Positions 11,801 to 24,230 of a DNA stretch of 64,000 bases are shown here, in pieces. The notes under the pieces are model-generated. The model was not told the DNA's origin, did no database searches, and was given only the letters and a program-made list of their open reading frames with translations. Where the stretch lies: the NCBI GenBank assembly GCA_032622095.1, contig CP136062.1, positions 6,262,001-6,326,000 of the forward strand. The letters run 5' to 3'. The stretch is from Siphonodentalium dalli (taxonomy: Eukaryota; Mollusca; Scaphopoda; Gadilida; Siphonodentaliidae). How positions within the stretch are numbered: the stretch's first letter is position 1; each line of letters starts with the position of its first letter. The position numbers and the translations under genes are program-made.

Positions 11801-13884
11801 ACTAATGGCCATTCAGCCCTTCCAGATATACACACAACCACTCAAACAGTCCATACTTGCATATACACCTCACACATGACAATTCAGCAATTCACTGTAT
11901 AATCATACATGCCATCCATGATAATACATCTAATCCCTATACACCCACCAATGATAATACATCCATGAAATATATAAATATGCGCCCCACCCGTTACCAC
12001 AAGGACACTCCCTATATACCCACACACTCGATAATGTCCACACAGCTTACTCCAGGTAATCATATTCAATCATGACCGTACAGTCATTCCGTGTATACCT
12101 ATACACATTACCCGCAACCATAAAATCACACCCTATTTACCAACACATCCATCCATGATCACACCGACAACACATGTACATCCCACCCATGCCTTTACAG
12201 TCACTCCATATATACATAATCAACACATAGATGACCATGTAGCTACATCCATACACAACACAAATGCCCATACAGGCACACCTGGTGCACCCGTACTGGA
12301 TATACACAATCATACACCATACAGTCACTCCATGCATACCGATTCAGCTCACACCTGACCATGACATCTCCTTGTATACATAGATGCATCTTACAATGGA
12401 CAACCCACTCATAACCATATAGTCACTCATTGTATACCTATTCACATAAGTCATGACATACAATAACTCACTGTATACCTATTCACCTCACGTATGATCA
12501 TAGAGTAACTCCCTGGCTACGATCTTGGCATCCACACTGTATTCGGTTGACATTTTCTTAGCATAATGGACCAGAATAGCCAAATATTATGGTCAATCTC
12601 AATTCTGTCTCAAAGTTCTGCCCATTTCCTTTCAATAACTATGGCCAAAATCACAAAAGAGGTGCTCGGCAAAATTACATACTTTAAAATGAATTTATTT
12701 TGCCCCATACGGAAGTGGGACAACCAGAATAGAACATTTAGTTGTCAGTTAATTAACTAACACGTATAATAACCAAATGAGTCACATTTTGTTACATTTT
12801 CGGATAATGCAGAGAATGTTCGGGATATATGTAAAAAATTTACATTTTACAAATTTGGTTGCCATTTTGGAAGCCATCTTGAGCAATTTGGTCTATAAAC
12901 ACCGTAGTGAGACACCTTTAAGATAGACCAAAACAATAAACACCTTTCAATCCAAAGATAGTTACATTTTACCTGAAAAAATGGTCCAAACCTGAAAAGT
13001 GAATTTTTGCCAATATTTATGTCAAGTTTTTGAGAGAAAAGTGCAATATTTTTGACGATGTCAGTGGTGACAATAGTAACAATTTGCCATGGTGCATCAG
13101 ACATGTTAGTATTCACTGTATAGAATGCAGAATTGCCAATTTTTTACATCAACCACAACTTGCAAACGATTGCAGGAGACGCTGGTGTAATATTTACCAT
13201 TTTCCATATTTTGGCGGCCATATTGACAGCCATTTTGAGCCAAAGTAAGAATTTTGGTTCCAGTGATTTGGAATATTCATAGGTAATGATATGCCTCACT
13301 TACATTACAAAGTTATGTTCATTTCTTGTTGAAATATGACTAGAATCCCAATTGTGATTTTTTGTGGAATTTTATACCGCATCCTGTAAAATCGAAGTTT
13401 TGAGGGATCGGAAGGGGCTAGGACCACAATAATTGCATATTTAATTGCTCAAATGATCGGTTAATATACAAAATACAAAATAAAGTTGCATACTCAACCA
13501 GTTCCAAACAGCATGAATTGAACTAGAAGATATTTGTGAAAAAATGTCATATTTTCAACTTCCGGCGGCCATATTGGCGGCCATCTTATGAAAATTGAGA
13601 TATGTTTTGGCCCACATGAACCGTGGTCACCTCCCAACTATAATTGTATTGAGAAAACTGTGAGAAGATGCAATTTTCACAAGAAAAGGATGGCATAAAC
13701 CACCCAACCCTAAAACTGAGAATTTCAAAAAGGTCAAGGTCAAATTGAAGGTCAAGGTGACCTCCAAAATCTGGAACCAGCCAGTTTAGTGATACTCACC
13801 AACCACTTAACAAACTCTGAAAGTTTGGCGCTTCTATCACAAAGTGAACGATTTTGCAACTATCCCCCCCCCCCCCACTATGGT
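8881..13884. mobile_element. 5 kb foldback element with 1.3-1.4 kb inverted arms
   Basis: The left arm (8881 to about 10212) returns as its reverse complement at about 12500-13884. Both outer ends have a G or C run of 13-14 next to GATA and the words ATCGTTCACTTTGTGATAG. Inside each arm come GGTCAAGGTCA-type words, TTGGCGGCCAT-type words and GAAAGGAAATGGGCAGAAC. The right arm has about 110 extra bases near 12650-12760. The centre is a minisatellite that also changes orientation. No transposase ORF is visible. The architecture resembles Drosophila FB-type foldback elements, but the family is not identified and I find no clear target duplication. Confidence 0.85.
10213..12500. repeat. Degenerate ~50 bp minisatellite that inverts near 10,880
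   Basis: The consensus is roughly CCATATAGTCACTCC, then a GTATACATAT-like stretch, then CACCTCACC. Up to about 10870 the array runs as the opposite strand (GTATACCTGGAGTGACTATATGG type). After a short unique stretch around 10880-10910 containing GCGTTAAACGC it runs in the plus sense to about 12500. The right half is more than twice as long as the left. Copies are well diverged. Short ORFs across it are accidental. Confidence 0.85.
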
Positions 13885-13978
13885 ACTAAATGTCTGTGAA
13901 AGTTTTGAAACAATTGACCAAAAATTATAGGAACAAAAGCTCAAAGTAATACCCCTGTATAATATATTAAAATTTTTC

Positions 13979-14100
13979 TTAAAGGTACTCAATCGGATAA
14001 AACTCCTATCAATTACTATTTCAATAGCTTCGGGGGTAAAACATATTTGATTCGAGTCGAGGAAGCCACCCATCAAAGTTCAGATTTATTAGATATCGAT
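13979..14100. repeat. Single arm of the TTAA-type MITE family
   Basis: It starts TTAAAGGTACTCAATCGG and continues with the same words as the left arm of the element at 5933-6331 (CAATTACTATTTC, GGGGTAAAA, ATTCGAGTCGAGGAA). I did not find a matching right end, so it is a truncated or solo arm. Confidence 0.65.
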
Positions 14101-15775
14101 TTTAGAAATCTATTATTTTTCATTATCAGGAATACTTTCTGTCCCAGAAGTTTCCCGAAAAAGCCGACCGACATACTCTCGATACTAAATTCCATTGAAC
14201 AAAATGTTGCTATACAACAGATTTTGGGCAAGACGGAGGGCTAAGATGTTTTCAGCATAACCCCCACAACTTGCAGGGTGGGGGTATAATAATAATTTTG
14301 GAGGGCATTAAATAATTTCCCGAGAGTCAAGGACCACAAATGGGTCCAAGGGCTGTTGATAAAACATAACGCTCATGCATGTTATTTTTATTAATACAAC
14401 TCCGTCCTTGTGTGATCGGTGACACAGAATTCACTGGGCCGTGTGAGAACATTTGAAATTTGAACATACAAATTGCAAAATCCTATAGCATCTATTGAGT
14501 AGCCTCAAGGTTTTAGAAACGTCAGACCTGACCTGTTGGTCTAACACAAATTATTCCACACTAATAGATTGTTTGATAATCAATCTACAAAAATATTTCA
14601 ACCTATTGTTTCTTGTGAAATTTCTGACTATAAATGTATATGTCTGGAATTCAACGATATTTAGAACAGTTGAAAATTTTTACCAAGGTTGATGGACATA
14701 CCGGTAGGTTAATTGTAGCATTACCAGTCTCTGCCCCGGCTATAGGCTGATATGATATTCGCCGGACATTCGAAGGATATACTTTACACGATATCCTTTT
14801 GCTGTATACATTGGTCTTTATATCCAGTGATTCTGTCAGGCTACTTTATGCAAGTCGAATTCCTGTTTTCACAGACCTGCGACTGACGCGTGCGACAACT
14901 GATGTTGTGGCTGATGCAGTTAAACCCATTCGATTTAAAAATGTGCTTAATTGCGTCAGCCACAACCCCAGTGATTTATATAATATATATGATTTGAAAC
15001 GTTGCGCCTATATATATAAACCCATCTAGCCTCATGCATCAGCCGCATGTCTGTAATAGCAGCTTTATACCGACATGGGTTGGCAGTCTATACATTTGTA
15101 TTTATTGAATTTGTGTGCACCAGTCTGTCGAGACTAAGTCTGCATTAAGTATGTGTGACTATATTTATATACTGGTACGTATATAGATCGTTCGTTCGCA
15201 GAGAGGTCCCTGTCGGTAATTGCCGCTCAGCAAATGCTGCACATGACATGTTCACCTGAATGGCGATCACCACCACTGGGCACTTGCAGTAAAAAGGGCA
15301 GTTCGTTCAAAGGGTACGAAGCCCCATGGCTACCCGTGGGCTTGCTATTGACAGTATTATAAGTAGAGGTGGAGATATTTATTCTTTCGAGGTTTCGACA
15401 CAAGTTTCCAACAACTGTGGTCTGTGATAACTTGTTCGAGATATAAAAGGTGAAAAAACTAATTTTGGCTTTCATATTCCATTAATTCGAAATTAGGTGT
15501 TGTTGGAAATTGGAAATGAAATAATATTATCTACTTAGTGAGCTTTCAGACAACCACGATTCAATCATAAGTGGAAGGATTTTTGTCGTAGGAAGTAACC
15601 GATAGTTAGACTGCGCATGCTCACATCAAAATCACAAGTCAAAACATAGTATCAAGCACCGTTTGATTTTAGATTCAAAATTGTGTCGTATCCACTTGTG
15701 ACTTAATCGCAGTCGTGTGTACATAAAAATCGTGGCTGGAAATATCGCAGGGTAGTCATTCACATGCTATACAAA
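14101..15775. other. No gene seen
   Basis: AT-rich sequence. The only structure I noted is a short imperfect inverted pair near 14900-14965 around GTTGTGGCTGA / TCAGCCACAAC. ORFs here show no recognisable domain. Confidence 0.5.
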
Positions 15776-15779
15776 CAAC

Positions 15780-16230
15780 CTACTCAGCTGGACAAAACAA
15801 GTCTCCACTACTTTTAAAACTGTGGTGTGGTTAGCGTTGCCACCGCGGCCAAAATGCAAAACCTTCTACACCAATGCTCCACCTACTAACTACAGTTGGG
15901 CAGCAGTGTACTTGCCATTCGGCCATGGTGTACATGTAGTTGCCACGGTGTATGTTCATTAAACTGAAAAAAGACGATACAAACTAGAAATCTAACCATG
16001 TTGTGCATGCCATTCGGCTCCATTGTAGTTGCCTTTCGGCCATGGTGCACTTGCCATTCGACCGCAGTGTATATACTTGCCGTTCGGCCGTGTTGTACTT
16101 GCCGTTCGGTCGCGGTTCACTTGCCGTTCGGCCGCAGTGCTAAACTGCTACAGTTACACACTCTTGACTCCGCGACCGAACGGCAAATACAACGTGGTGC
16201 CAATGGACAATTGTTTTGTCCGACAGTCCA
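15780..16230. repeat. Dispersed GC-rich hairpin-rich repeat (copy at 15.8 kb)
   Basis: It starts with AGCTGGACAAAACAAGT and contains GTTAGCGTTGCCACCGCGG, CTAACTACAGTTGGGC and GCCATTCGGCCATGG, then repeated CATTCGGCC / CCGTTCGGCC words. It ends near CCAATGGACAATTGTTTTGTCC, roughly the inverse of its start. The same family occurs several times at 31050-31820. The strong GC content contrasts with the flanks. No coding sense is apparent. Confidence 0.75.
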
Positions 16231-16249
16231 GCAGGTACGAGAACTAGTA

Positions 16250-17940
16250 CGATATCATAATGTACGACAACATTATGTCAACATCGCATTCATGATCTCA
16301 TCGGGCCACGATTCCTTTACTTACGACAGTCAGCTGTCATATACGATTGTATCATGGTCGTCTGAATGTTCACTTATAGGCAGATATTAATAAATAATAT
16401 AAATGTATTTTAATTATTTATCACTCACTGTTCAGAACTCGACAGAACTTTCACTGAAAGTTTCAGAATGCCTGTGCGTGCAGTTTGCCAGTGAACACAG
16501 TCAGTCTGAATGTTCACAGGTAATCACAGTGAGTGACAGCCTGTTGGAGTTTTTTTTTTCATTTAGAAAAATGAATATGTAGGCATACTTCACATTGTTG
16601 AGAACTGAGTATAATTTAAGGAATAGTACTGCAGAAAGTACAGTATACGTGTTATCGAACACGAAATTATGCGAATTTTTACGGCAGAAATAGAAAGGTC
16701 AAGGTTTCCGGTCGCAGGGAAAGGTAATTTCCGGACACATTTGTTCGATACCTTTACCGGATTCCTGCTTCCATAATAGACTAAATAACTTTTGAAATTT
16801 GGATATATAGTAATTAGTTCCAACTACTAGTATAAAATAACATTACCAATTGATGATGAGTCGAGTGTAAATTCCAGGACTATCGCATTAGCCTACTGTT
16901 TCGTCGAATTTACCTTCAATCAACATTCTGTACGAAGTATCTAATTACGTTCTTCGTATGTTTGCATAAATATTCTCACCTTTACTAAAGATATTCTTCT
17001 TGTATAACGGCTCAAATTCAGTGGTCTTGGTCCTTATTGGAGTCGAAACTGTGATCAACACCAACAAACCAATATGGCTACAATTCTGAGACAACGTGTA
17101 GATAGAGTTTTATCAGTGCGCATGGCTGTTACTCGATACACATATCTGTTCAAGTGTTTACACACATATGTGTAAATATAGAAAAACATACACAACATGT
17201 GTATACACATGTATACAATACTGTATAGCTATTGGATATACACACCATGTGTCCAGTGCCAATGGCATTCTACCTACACAGTAGTTTGCAGAAAGTATCG
17301 TGGACTCGCAGTGTCAATTTTTGACCACATTTACAGCCAGTAACAACATGTGTGAGCAATGGAACACTGGAGTGACTGTGCACTTTGCGTCAGTGTTTTG
17401 CAACTTTTGAAAAGCACCCCTCTTCCATTCAATTCGTGCTCAGTCGGCCATAATATAACTCACATGATGGTAACTCACACAGATTGTGTCTCAGATACCA
17501 CTACACATTTGCGTAATGTTTTGTCAAAATCCATCCAATATCTCATAAAATATTACTGGGACTTTCTTTTTTTGAGGTGTTTATAATATGTAACCTGGAT
17601 GTCGGGATAGCTCGTGCTAAAAAGTAACCAAATTTTTAAGTATTTTTGCATTGGTTAGTCAATATAAATTGGAATTTAGCTGAAAAGTTTGGCATTCTTT
17701 ATCAATTCCGATGGTTATATCTAATTGTTTTATGATTGTCTTGTATGGTATCCCGACCAACACCTCGCGCGCGGACGCCGCTACTCGGTCATGTTTAAAC
17801 TATGTCGCATTTTGGAGACGACTATATATAGCTAAGATTATTGAAGTCGGCGACTTCTACCAACGTCGGTGCCACTTGCCCGGTCTCCATTCTCGACTTG
17901 GACAGCACCATATTTGGGAACTAAAATACTATATTATTTG
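16250..17940. other. No gene seen
   Basis: AT-rich sequence with no recognised gene. A patch at 17150-17240 is rich in self-complementary ACACATGTGTA words like those at 2620-3030. Confidence 0.5.
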
Positions 17941-18770
17941 ATTCATCGGCGACAGTGTAATTGAATTTTCTGATGTTATTAAAAACCTCGGTGTGACCAT
18001 CGACAAAAACTTCTCAATGTCATCTCACATCAGCAACCTATGCAGGTCCTTATATATGGAGCTCCGGCGCATTTCGCATGTACGTCCATATATCTCCGAA
18101 CAATCCACACAAATATTGATGTCCTCATTTGTGTTATCCAAAATCGATTACTGTAATTCTATTTTAGCAGGACTCCCAGATTATCAACTTCACAAACTTC
18201 AAAAAATTGTTAATATTGCTGCAAAAATTGTGTGCCGTGCAGGCAAATTTGATCATGTTACCCCACTGTTGTATAAATTACATTGGCTTCCCATATTTGA
18301 ACGAATTGTGTACAAACATGCTACTTTGTGTTATAGAAAGTCGGATATTGATAATGCTTTGCCACCATATATTGATACATTGTTGGTCAAATATGTACCT
18401 GCTCGACCACTTCGATCACAGGATGCGAATGCGATGGTTGTACCTAAACGAGATCTGATGTACTTTGGTCGCCGTTCTTTCGAGGTCTACGGGCCGACCA
18501 TTTGGAACAACCTTCCCAAAGAGGTGAAACAGTCTGACTGTTTGGAAACATTCAAATCGGCCCTAAAAACTCACCTATTCATCTCCCATTTCGGACAAAT
18601 AACATCAGAAAACGTTGAGGAGACTTAATTATTGAAATACATGCATATTATTTATTGCGTATATGTTATAGTGTGAATGTGTGTGACTGCGTTTGTGTGA
18701 ATTGTTCAGCGCCATGAGCCATACGGGATATGGCGCTATACAAATACTCTATATTATTATTATTATCATA
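17941..18770 (+). mobile_element. 5'-truncated LINE of CR1/L2-like type
   Basis: The element holds the reverse-transcriptase C-terminus (next entry), a 3' UTR of about 140 bases with GGCGCTATACAAATAC, and an ATT microsatellite tail near 18753-18768. Truncation at the 5' side and a short tandem-repeat tail instead of poly(A) are usual for CR1/L2-type LINEs. I could not define a target duplication. Confidence 0.8.
17945..18628 (+). pseudogene. LINE reverse-transcriptase C-terminal fragment
   Basis: The uninterrupted reading frame covers only the end of the RT polyprotein. Recognisable landmarks in order are GDSVIEFSDVIKNLGVTIDK, SKIDYCNSILAGLP, LQKIVNIAAKIV, LHWLPIFERIVYK, and FGRRSFEVYGPTIWNNLP with FKSALKTHLF just before the stop. 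These are standard for the thumb/connection region of jockey-superfamily (CR1, L2) LINE reverse transcriptases. The endonuclease and the RT active-site block are missing, so it cannot be functional alone. The absence of stops suggests a fairly recent insertion. It lies in intron 2 of the SGNH gene, opposite to that gene's strand. Confidence 0.88.
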
Positions 18771-18845
18771 CCATGCGGATATCAATATGTAAGTTTTTAG
18801 GAACACCGGGTAAATAATGTTGTATTAATTTTGGACCCCCCCCCC

Positions 18846-20209
18846 TAGTCCAAGTCTTCTCGTACTAAAACCGGCTAAGCTATTGGGATGGAGGTGCCGG
18901 TCTTTAGTCCGAGTTCCAGGCCCATGCATTCTTATGACACGACTTAACCGTTAGTGACCCGCTCAAATAAAACCACAATTATATGAAATAAAATATCACA
19001 ATTGCGACAATAAACGGATATTTTCCGCAGAAGACATGCTATTTGATCTGAAACCCACATCAGTTGTGAATTGAAAGCGGTAATTTAATGCGAAAAGAGA
19101 CATTTACCGCAATGTTTACAAATTTTTTAAAGTATGCGAACTCAGTTGACCTCGCGAACTGTGTTCGGCATTTTCCGTTGAAAATATTCCGTAGATTTTC
19201 GACTGACAACGCAAATTACGATGAATTCTCCATTGTAATCGTAATTATGTGTGTCAATAAATAAAAAATAAATAGATTAATTAAACATTGAAGATATAAA
19301 TGTAATACATTAAATAAATTACGGGGAATTACAACCCTCTCAAAGTTTAAAACAGTGTAAACACAACGACCATTAGAATAAATAATATGGTGCTACATTT
19401 CCCACATTTGGTGGACTTCAGCGAAATTAAGATATATACTAAGCGAACAGAGCAATATACTGCTCTTGTTAAGCACACAAAAAATCAAACAAAATTTGTA
19501 TAAATTTTTAACCTTAAGTTTGAAAAGTCCCACTAAAACGGAAGAACTATATTTCGAAACTGTGTGATTCGGTTCTCCGATTATTTTATCAACACAAAAG
19601 TCAAAATGCACATGGATGAAAATCACACGCATGGCAAGTCAGACACAAGAGTTCTAATTTGCTCCAATTTTGACAAGTTGCTTGCGAAAATTGTCAACAA
19701 AACTACCTTTCTGATCCTCCATTATGTTATTAAGTTTTTAGTGCGGGAATTGTTCTCAAAGCACATTGGAAACTGGACTTTGCGGCGATCGGTTTTCGCT
19801 ATTTTGTTCGGAAAACCCCGCGCTATATATAGAAACGGAAACTAGAATACTCAGAACAAACACCGGACAATGCCGAAGTTCTTCGGAACCTGAGTTCGGC
19901 TTTCAGTTAAGTAAACAAACAGAAAAAACAGCGATGTTGGTGACAATCAAACGGAATATTCTATGCGTAATTTAACATGAAAGTTAGATTATTATACACC
20001 ATTATGACCATAAGATGTCTCTCTTTCCGATGTATATAGCATCATGTATTGATTCATTAGGTAAATCGAGTAAAATACACCACAGATTCCCGCCACAGAT
20101 CGTGGGCGTAACTCGTGTGATAGGATTGGTATAGAAGCGGGCTTGGACTAAAGACCGGCACCTCCATCCCAATATCTTGGCCGGTTTTAGTACGAGAAGA
20201 CTTGGACTA
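18846..20209. mobile_element. 1.36 kb element with ~105 bp terminal inverted repeats
   Basis: The left end TAGTCCAAGTCTTCTCGTAC at 18846 continues through CCTCCATC-complement words to about 18950. Its reverse complement runs from about 20105 to GTACGAGAAGACTTGGACTA ending at 20209. Both outer edges abut C runs. The interior has no recognisable transposase. This is probably a non-autonomous DNA transposon; the superfamily is unknown. Confidence 0.75.
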
Positions 20210-21080
20210 CCCCCTCCCCCATGAGCCCCATTCGTGATCCTAACGGTGCAACACACCGTTGCATTTATTTGTATTTATTTATATCATGAAGATGTCTATA
20301 TCTAAGTTTGGAGACAATCTGCGATAACAATGTTTTACCAATTGTTGTGTCCGCTCTCAATCCCCGTCCGTGACACCGATGTTCCACTTTCACAACTTCC
20401 AATCATACGGCAGATGCCACATGCGCAATGAAGATGGATATATATAACATTAGTGACAGGCTTTAGTCAATTGTTGTTACCCCTCTCGACCCCCATTCCT
20501 GACATCGACGTGTCCACTTATGTAACTTTTTAGATTCCATGTATCATGTATATGACAAAATATAAGTTGTTATATAAATGAAATTAGCGACGGAAAAGTT
20601 ATTTAATTTAGTCGCCCCCCCCCCCCCGTGCGCCTCACCAAACACCACACATGACACTCGTCCGGCGGCATTCGGCGATGCGTGTGATAAAGTGGCATCC
20701 TCGTTTTTTATTATTAAAAACTGTTCTGAGCCTGTATTCAGCTTACAAGATGGCAGAAAACTGAACAATAATTTGAATGCTATTTCAATTCAAATCCAAT
20801 CAGCACCATTCATGTTTGACATGGGCGTCGCGAAAATCCACAAAATGGCCAACTAGTAATAAACGAGTACAAATTATCATAATTTAAAACGCTCTCTATT
20901 GTCTTGAGAAAGGAAAGGCATTATCGCACTTTACCAGCGATTTAAATTGGGCGTTTTACTCGCCTAATAACCATTCAACGCGTTACCAAACTCTCGCCTT
21001 TGAATGTGAATGTATGGCCACCAACACAATATGGTGTTATGGTGTAGGATACTAATACATAATGTTTTGTGAATACTTAC
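20210..21080. other. No gene seen
   Basis: The sequence lies between the TIR element and exon 2 of the SGNH gene. It includes a C run near 20617-20629. I see no supported coding signal. Confidence 0.5.
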
Positions 21081-21518
21081 TTAAGTCTGATTGAATATCA
21101 GTCGACAGCAACAACAGGGCGAAGAATAGTTGACCAGTTCTCGAATCACCGAGCATAATTAGTGTTTTCCCCCGGAACTGACTACATAATTTCTCCCGGG
21201 TGAAGGTAGTTGGCTGACACCGCTTTTCTTGAGTAACCCATCTCGCTAACTCTCCGTGGATATCACTCGGTGGTTTCTTCCATGCATGTAGCTCATCCAG
21301 TTGGCGCTTGCTGTATTTTCGCGCTTTCCAGCTTCCAATAAATACACTTTCGTCGAATTTCGGACATTCTTTGGCAACAGAACATGCGGCAGAAGGGGCG
21401 CAGTTATCCTCCATTCTCCTTCGTTGTAGTAGATAATGAATAACGGACATATTTTCTGTGTTGGTATAGTTCATTGCCGTAATGTCACATTTGGGTTTTG
21501 AATCTGGATGGTGGTTGT
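21081..21518 (-). CDS. SGNH/PC-esterase-like type II membrane protein, exon 2 (catalytic serine block)
   Basis: Internal exon of 438 bases (146 codons), phase 1 at both ends. The acceptor is GTTATCATTTTCAG and the donor GTAAGTATTC on the minus strand. An in-frame stop lies just upstream in the intron. Residues are numbered on the spliced model. The segment holds two N-glycosylation sequons (NYT, NMS), a cysteine-rich stretch, FIGSWKARKYS (102-112), which resembles the FxGxW element ahead of the catalytic block in PC-esterase relatives, WVTQEKRCQ, and TLIMLGDSRTGQLFF. In the last, S168 of GDS is the expected nucleophile; GDSR resembles CASD1. The exon encodes the N-terminal half of the SGNH domain, and exon 3 supplies the rest. 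The likely place is the Golgi/ER lumen. Substrate is not inferable. Confidence 0.82.
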
Positions 21519-21644
21519 CTGAAAATGATAACAATACTAACTCCTTATTTCAGACAAATGTATCTATCTATATGTCAACCAAATTTCGTCGCGTCAGAAC
21601 TAAACTGTTCTATCTCCATTTTGGCGGGAAAATGAAATTAATAT

Positions 21645-24230
21645 TATCAATCATGACTTGGGTGTGGGATAGAAAAATCGGACACGAGGGGCCATATATT
21701 TCGACCGGACACGAGGCTTGCCGAGTGTCCGGACCAAATATCTGGCCCCGAGGGTGAGATTTGTCCATGCCCACATCCCAGGTCATGATGGATCATTTTT
21801 CTCCCAACCCAAGAGCCTCATTCCGTATTTTTGTTTTATACCAATCTTTGGCACATGCCAGTAGCTTTGTTACGACACATCTGGGGTAAAATCTGATACG
21901 ATGTTCGTGATTACATGTATCTGGGATGATTGCGGTATATATACAGGTATATACTGTAAAAACAAAGCGCGCTATCTTTGCGCGCAGGGTTAATACGTTA
22001 GAGTGAAATCTAAATGGTCTTGTGAAATCGACATTAATACGTCACATCGTTGCACCTGCACATATTCAGAGAAACGCGCGTATTGATATGAAGTATAAAC
22101 AACTAGACTAATCGTGTTTGTCATGGGAAATGTCCAGATCGGTACCACTAGAAAAGGAAACATGTGTATATATGACAGACAAATGTTAGTAAAATAGGTA
22201 AAAAAAAAGTCACATGGGTAGGGTGACACAGCTGGTCACGTGTTGGGTGAGACTAATATTATCCATCATGACCTGGGATGCGGGATGGAAAAATCTCACC
22301 CGAGGGGCCAGATATCTGGGGCAGACACGAGGCTTGCCGAGTGTTCGGACCAAATATCTGGCCCCGAGGGTAATATTTTCCATGCCCACATCACAGGTCC
22401 CCAGAACAAAAATTGACCCCACCCCCAATAATACTTAATCCTATAGGATTAAGTATTATTGGGGGTGGGGTCAATTTTTGTTCTGGGGACCTGTGGCCCA
22501 CATCCCAGGTCGTGATGAATCATTTTTCTCCCAACCTAAGAGAATCCGATTTTTTGTTTTATACCAATCTTTGGTACATTCCAGTAGCTTCGTAACGATA
22601 CATCTGGGAAGAAATCTGATACGATATTCGTGATTATCTGGGATGATTTCGGTGTATACCACATGGTGTTGTCAAATCGACATGAATACATCACATGGTT
22701 GCACCTGCATAGATTCCGAGAAACGCGCGTATTGATATGAAGTATAAACAACTAGACTAATCGTGTTTTTCATGGGACATGTTCATATCGGTACCGTTAG
22801 TAAAGGACACATGTGTATATATGACAGACAAATGTTAGTTGAACGCGTTCGACGATTTATTGCAACGATGACAACTGTTCGAAAGTGGAACTATTTCGTT
22901 TGTCATTTGTGAAGCGGCTATTGTTTACGTGCCAGGAAATGTACAAGTAATGCCAGTTTCGCTTCGGGCTTTCTGTTTGATGGAATGTGTTCGAACAATT
23001 AGTCGTTTATAGTACATGTGTGCAACTCTGCAAGTGAGGTTATGTTAAAGGTTCTTCTTGATTAACATGTTGGAATCTTATCTCCATTTGTATTAGCGTC
23101 CACGAATTCTTCCGTATTTATTTAGTTGAAACGTGAAGCGTAACTGGTTGGTCGCCATTGTTTTAGTTCACACACAACATGATGACGGATTGTTAAATTA
23201 GTTCCGGCTCTTAATTAAATAGGTAAATCAGTCACGTGGGTAGGGTGAGACAGCTGGTCACGTGTTGGGTGAGACTAATATTATCCATCATGTCTGGGAT
23301 GTGGGATGGAAACATCTCACCCGAGGTGCCATATATTTGGGCCGGACACGAGGCTTGCCGAGTGTCCGGACCAAATATCTGGCACCGAGGGTGGTAATTT
23401 TGTCCATGCCCACATCCCAGGTCGTGATGAATAATTTTTCTCCCAAAACAAGAGTATCATTTCGATTTTTTGGTTTTATACCAATCTTTGGTACATTCCA
23501 GTAACGTCGTAACGGTACATCTGGGAAGAAATCTGATACGATATTCGTGATTATCTGGGATGATTTCGATATATACCACATGGTCTTGTGAAATCGACAT
23601 GAATACGTCACATGGTTGCACTTGCATATATTGCGCGTATTGATATGAAGTATAAACAACTAGACTAATCGTGTTTGTCATGGGAAATGTCCTTATCCGT
23701 ATCATTAGAAAAGGAAACATGTGTATATATGACAGACAAATGTTAGTTAGACGCGTCCGACTATTTATTGCTGTTCGAATGTGGAACTATTTCGTTCGTC
23801 ACTTGTGAAGCGGCTATTGTTTACGAGTTACGAAGTGTGCAAGTAATGCCAGTTTCGCCTGGGACCTTCTGTTTGGTGGAATTTGTTCGAAAAATTAGTC
23901 GTTTATATTGCATGTTATGCAACTCTGCATCTACAAGTGAGGTTATGTTAAGGTTATTCGTGATTAACATGTTGGAGGCTTGTCTCCATTTGTATTAACG
24001 TCGACGAATTCGTCCGTATTTATTTAGTAGAAACGTGAAACGTAACTGGTTGGTCGACATTGTTTAATTTACACAAAACATTGAGACGAATTGTTAAATT
24101 AGTTCCGGCTCTTAATTAAATAGGCAAAGCAGTCACGTTGGTGTGGTGAGACAGCTGGTCACGTGTTGGTTGAGACAGGGAAATTTCACCCAGCTACCCC
24201 ACACGAGCTGCCTGTGCTAAAATGTGCAGG
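21645..24230. repeat. Three-copy tandem duplication with internal hairpins
   Basis: Markers that repeat in order are the hairpin around GAGGCTTGCCGAGTGT (near 21715, 22330 and 23350), TTTTATACCAATCTTTGG (near 21834, 22556 and 23473), and GACAGCTGGTCACGTGTTGG (near 22228, 23250 and 24150). Spacing is about 720 and 920 bases, because the first copy lacks a block. Each hairpin has arms of about 70 bases with CCTGGGATG / CATCCCAGG and GGCCAGATATC / ATATCTGGCC. The minus-strand ORFs in the three copies are shadows of this repeat. Confidence 0.85.
22392..22495. mobile_element. 104 bp perfect palindrome with 8 bp target duplication (hAT-like MITE candidate)
   Basis: The sequence from CACAGGTCCCCAGAAC to GTTCTGGGGACCTGTG is its own reverse complement with no spacer, centred between 22443 and 22444 on CCTATAGG. 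It interrupts a repeat whose other copies read GCCCACATCCCAGG. Here GCCCACAT is found at 22384-22391 and again at 22496-22503, exactly flanking the palindrome. An 8 bp duplication and CA...TG ends fit hAT-type insertion; a 9 bp reading would fit MULE. An inverted-chimera artefact is unlikely given the duplication. Confidence 0.85.

Larger units (their letters stand above)
2112..21080 (-). other. Predicted 19 kb intron 2 of the SGNH gene
   Basis: Bounded by GTAAGTATTC (donor, minus strand, at 21071-21080) and TTTCAG (acceptor ending at 2112). Both sides are phase 1, so direct joining keeps the frame and produces one lysine codon at the junction. The interior holds repeats, a SINE, a foldback element, a LINE tail and a TIR element. 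I found no additional minus-strand exon that an SGNH domain would need. Confidence 0.65.

Noticed and set aside
10321-12358. Histidine/threonine/tyrosine-rich ORFs
   Set aside because: They are translations of the 50 bp minisatellite and appear on both strands.
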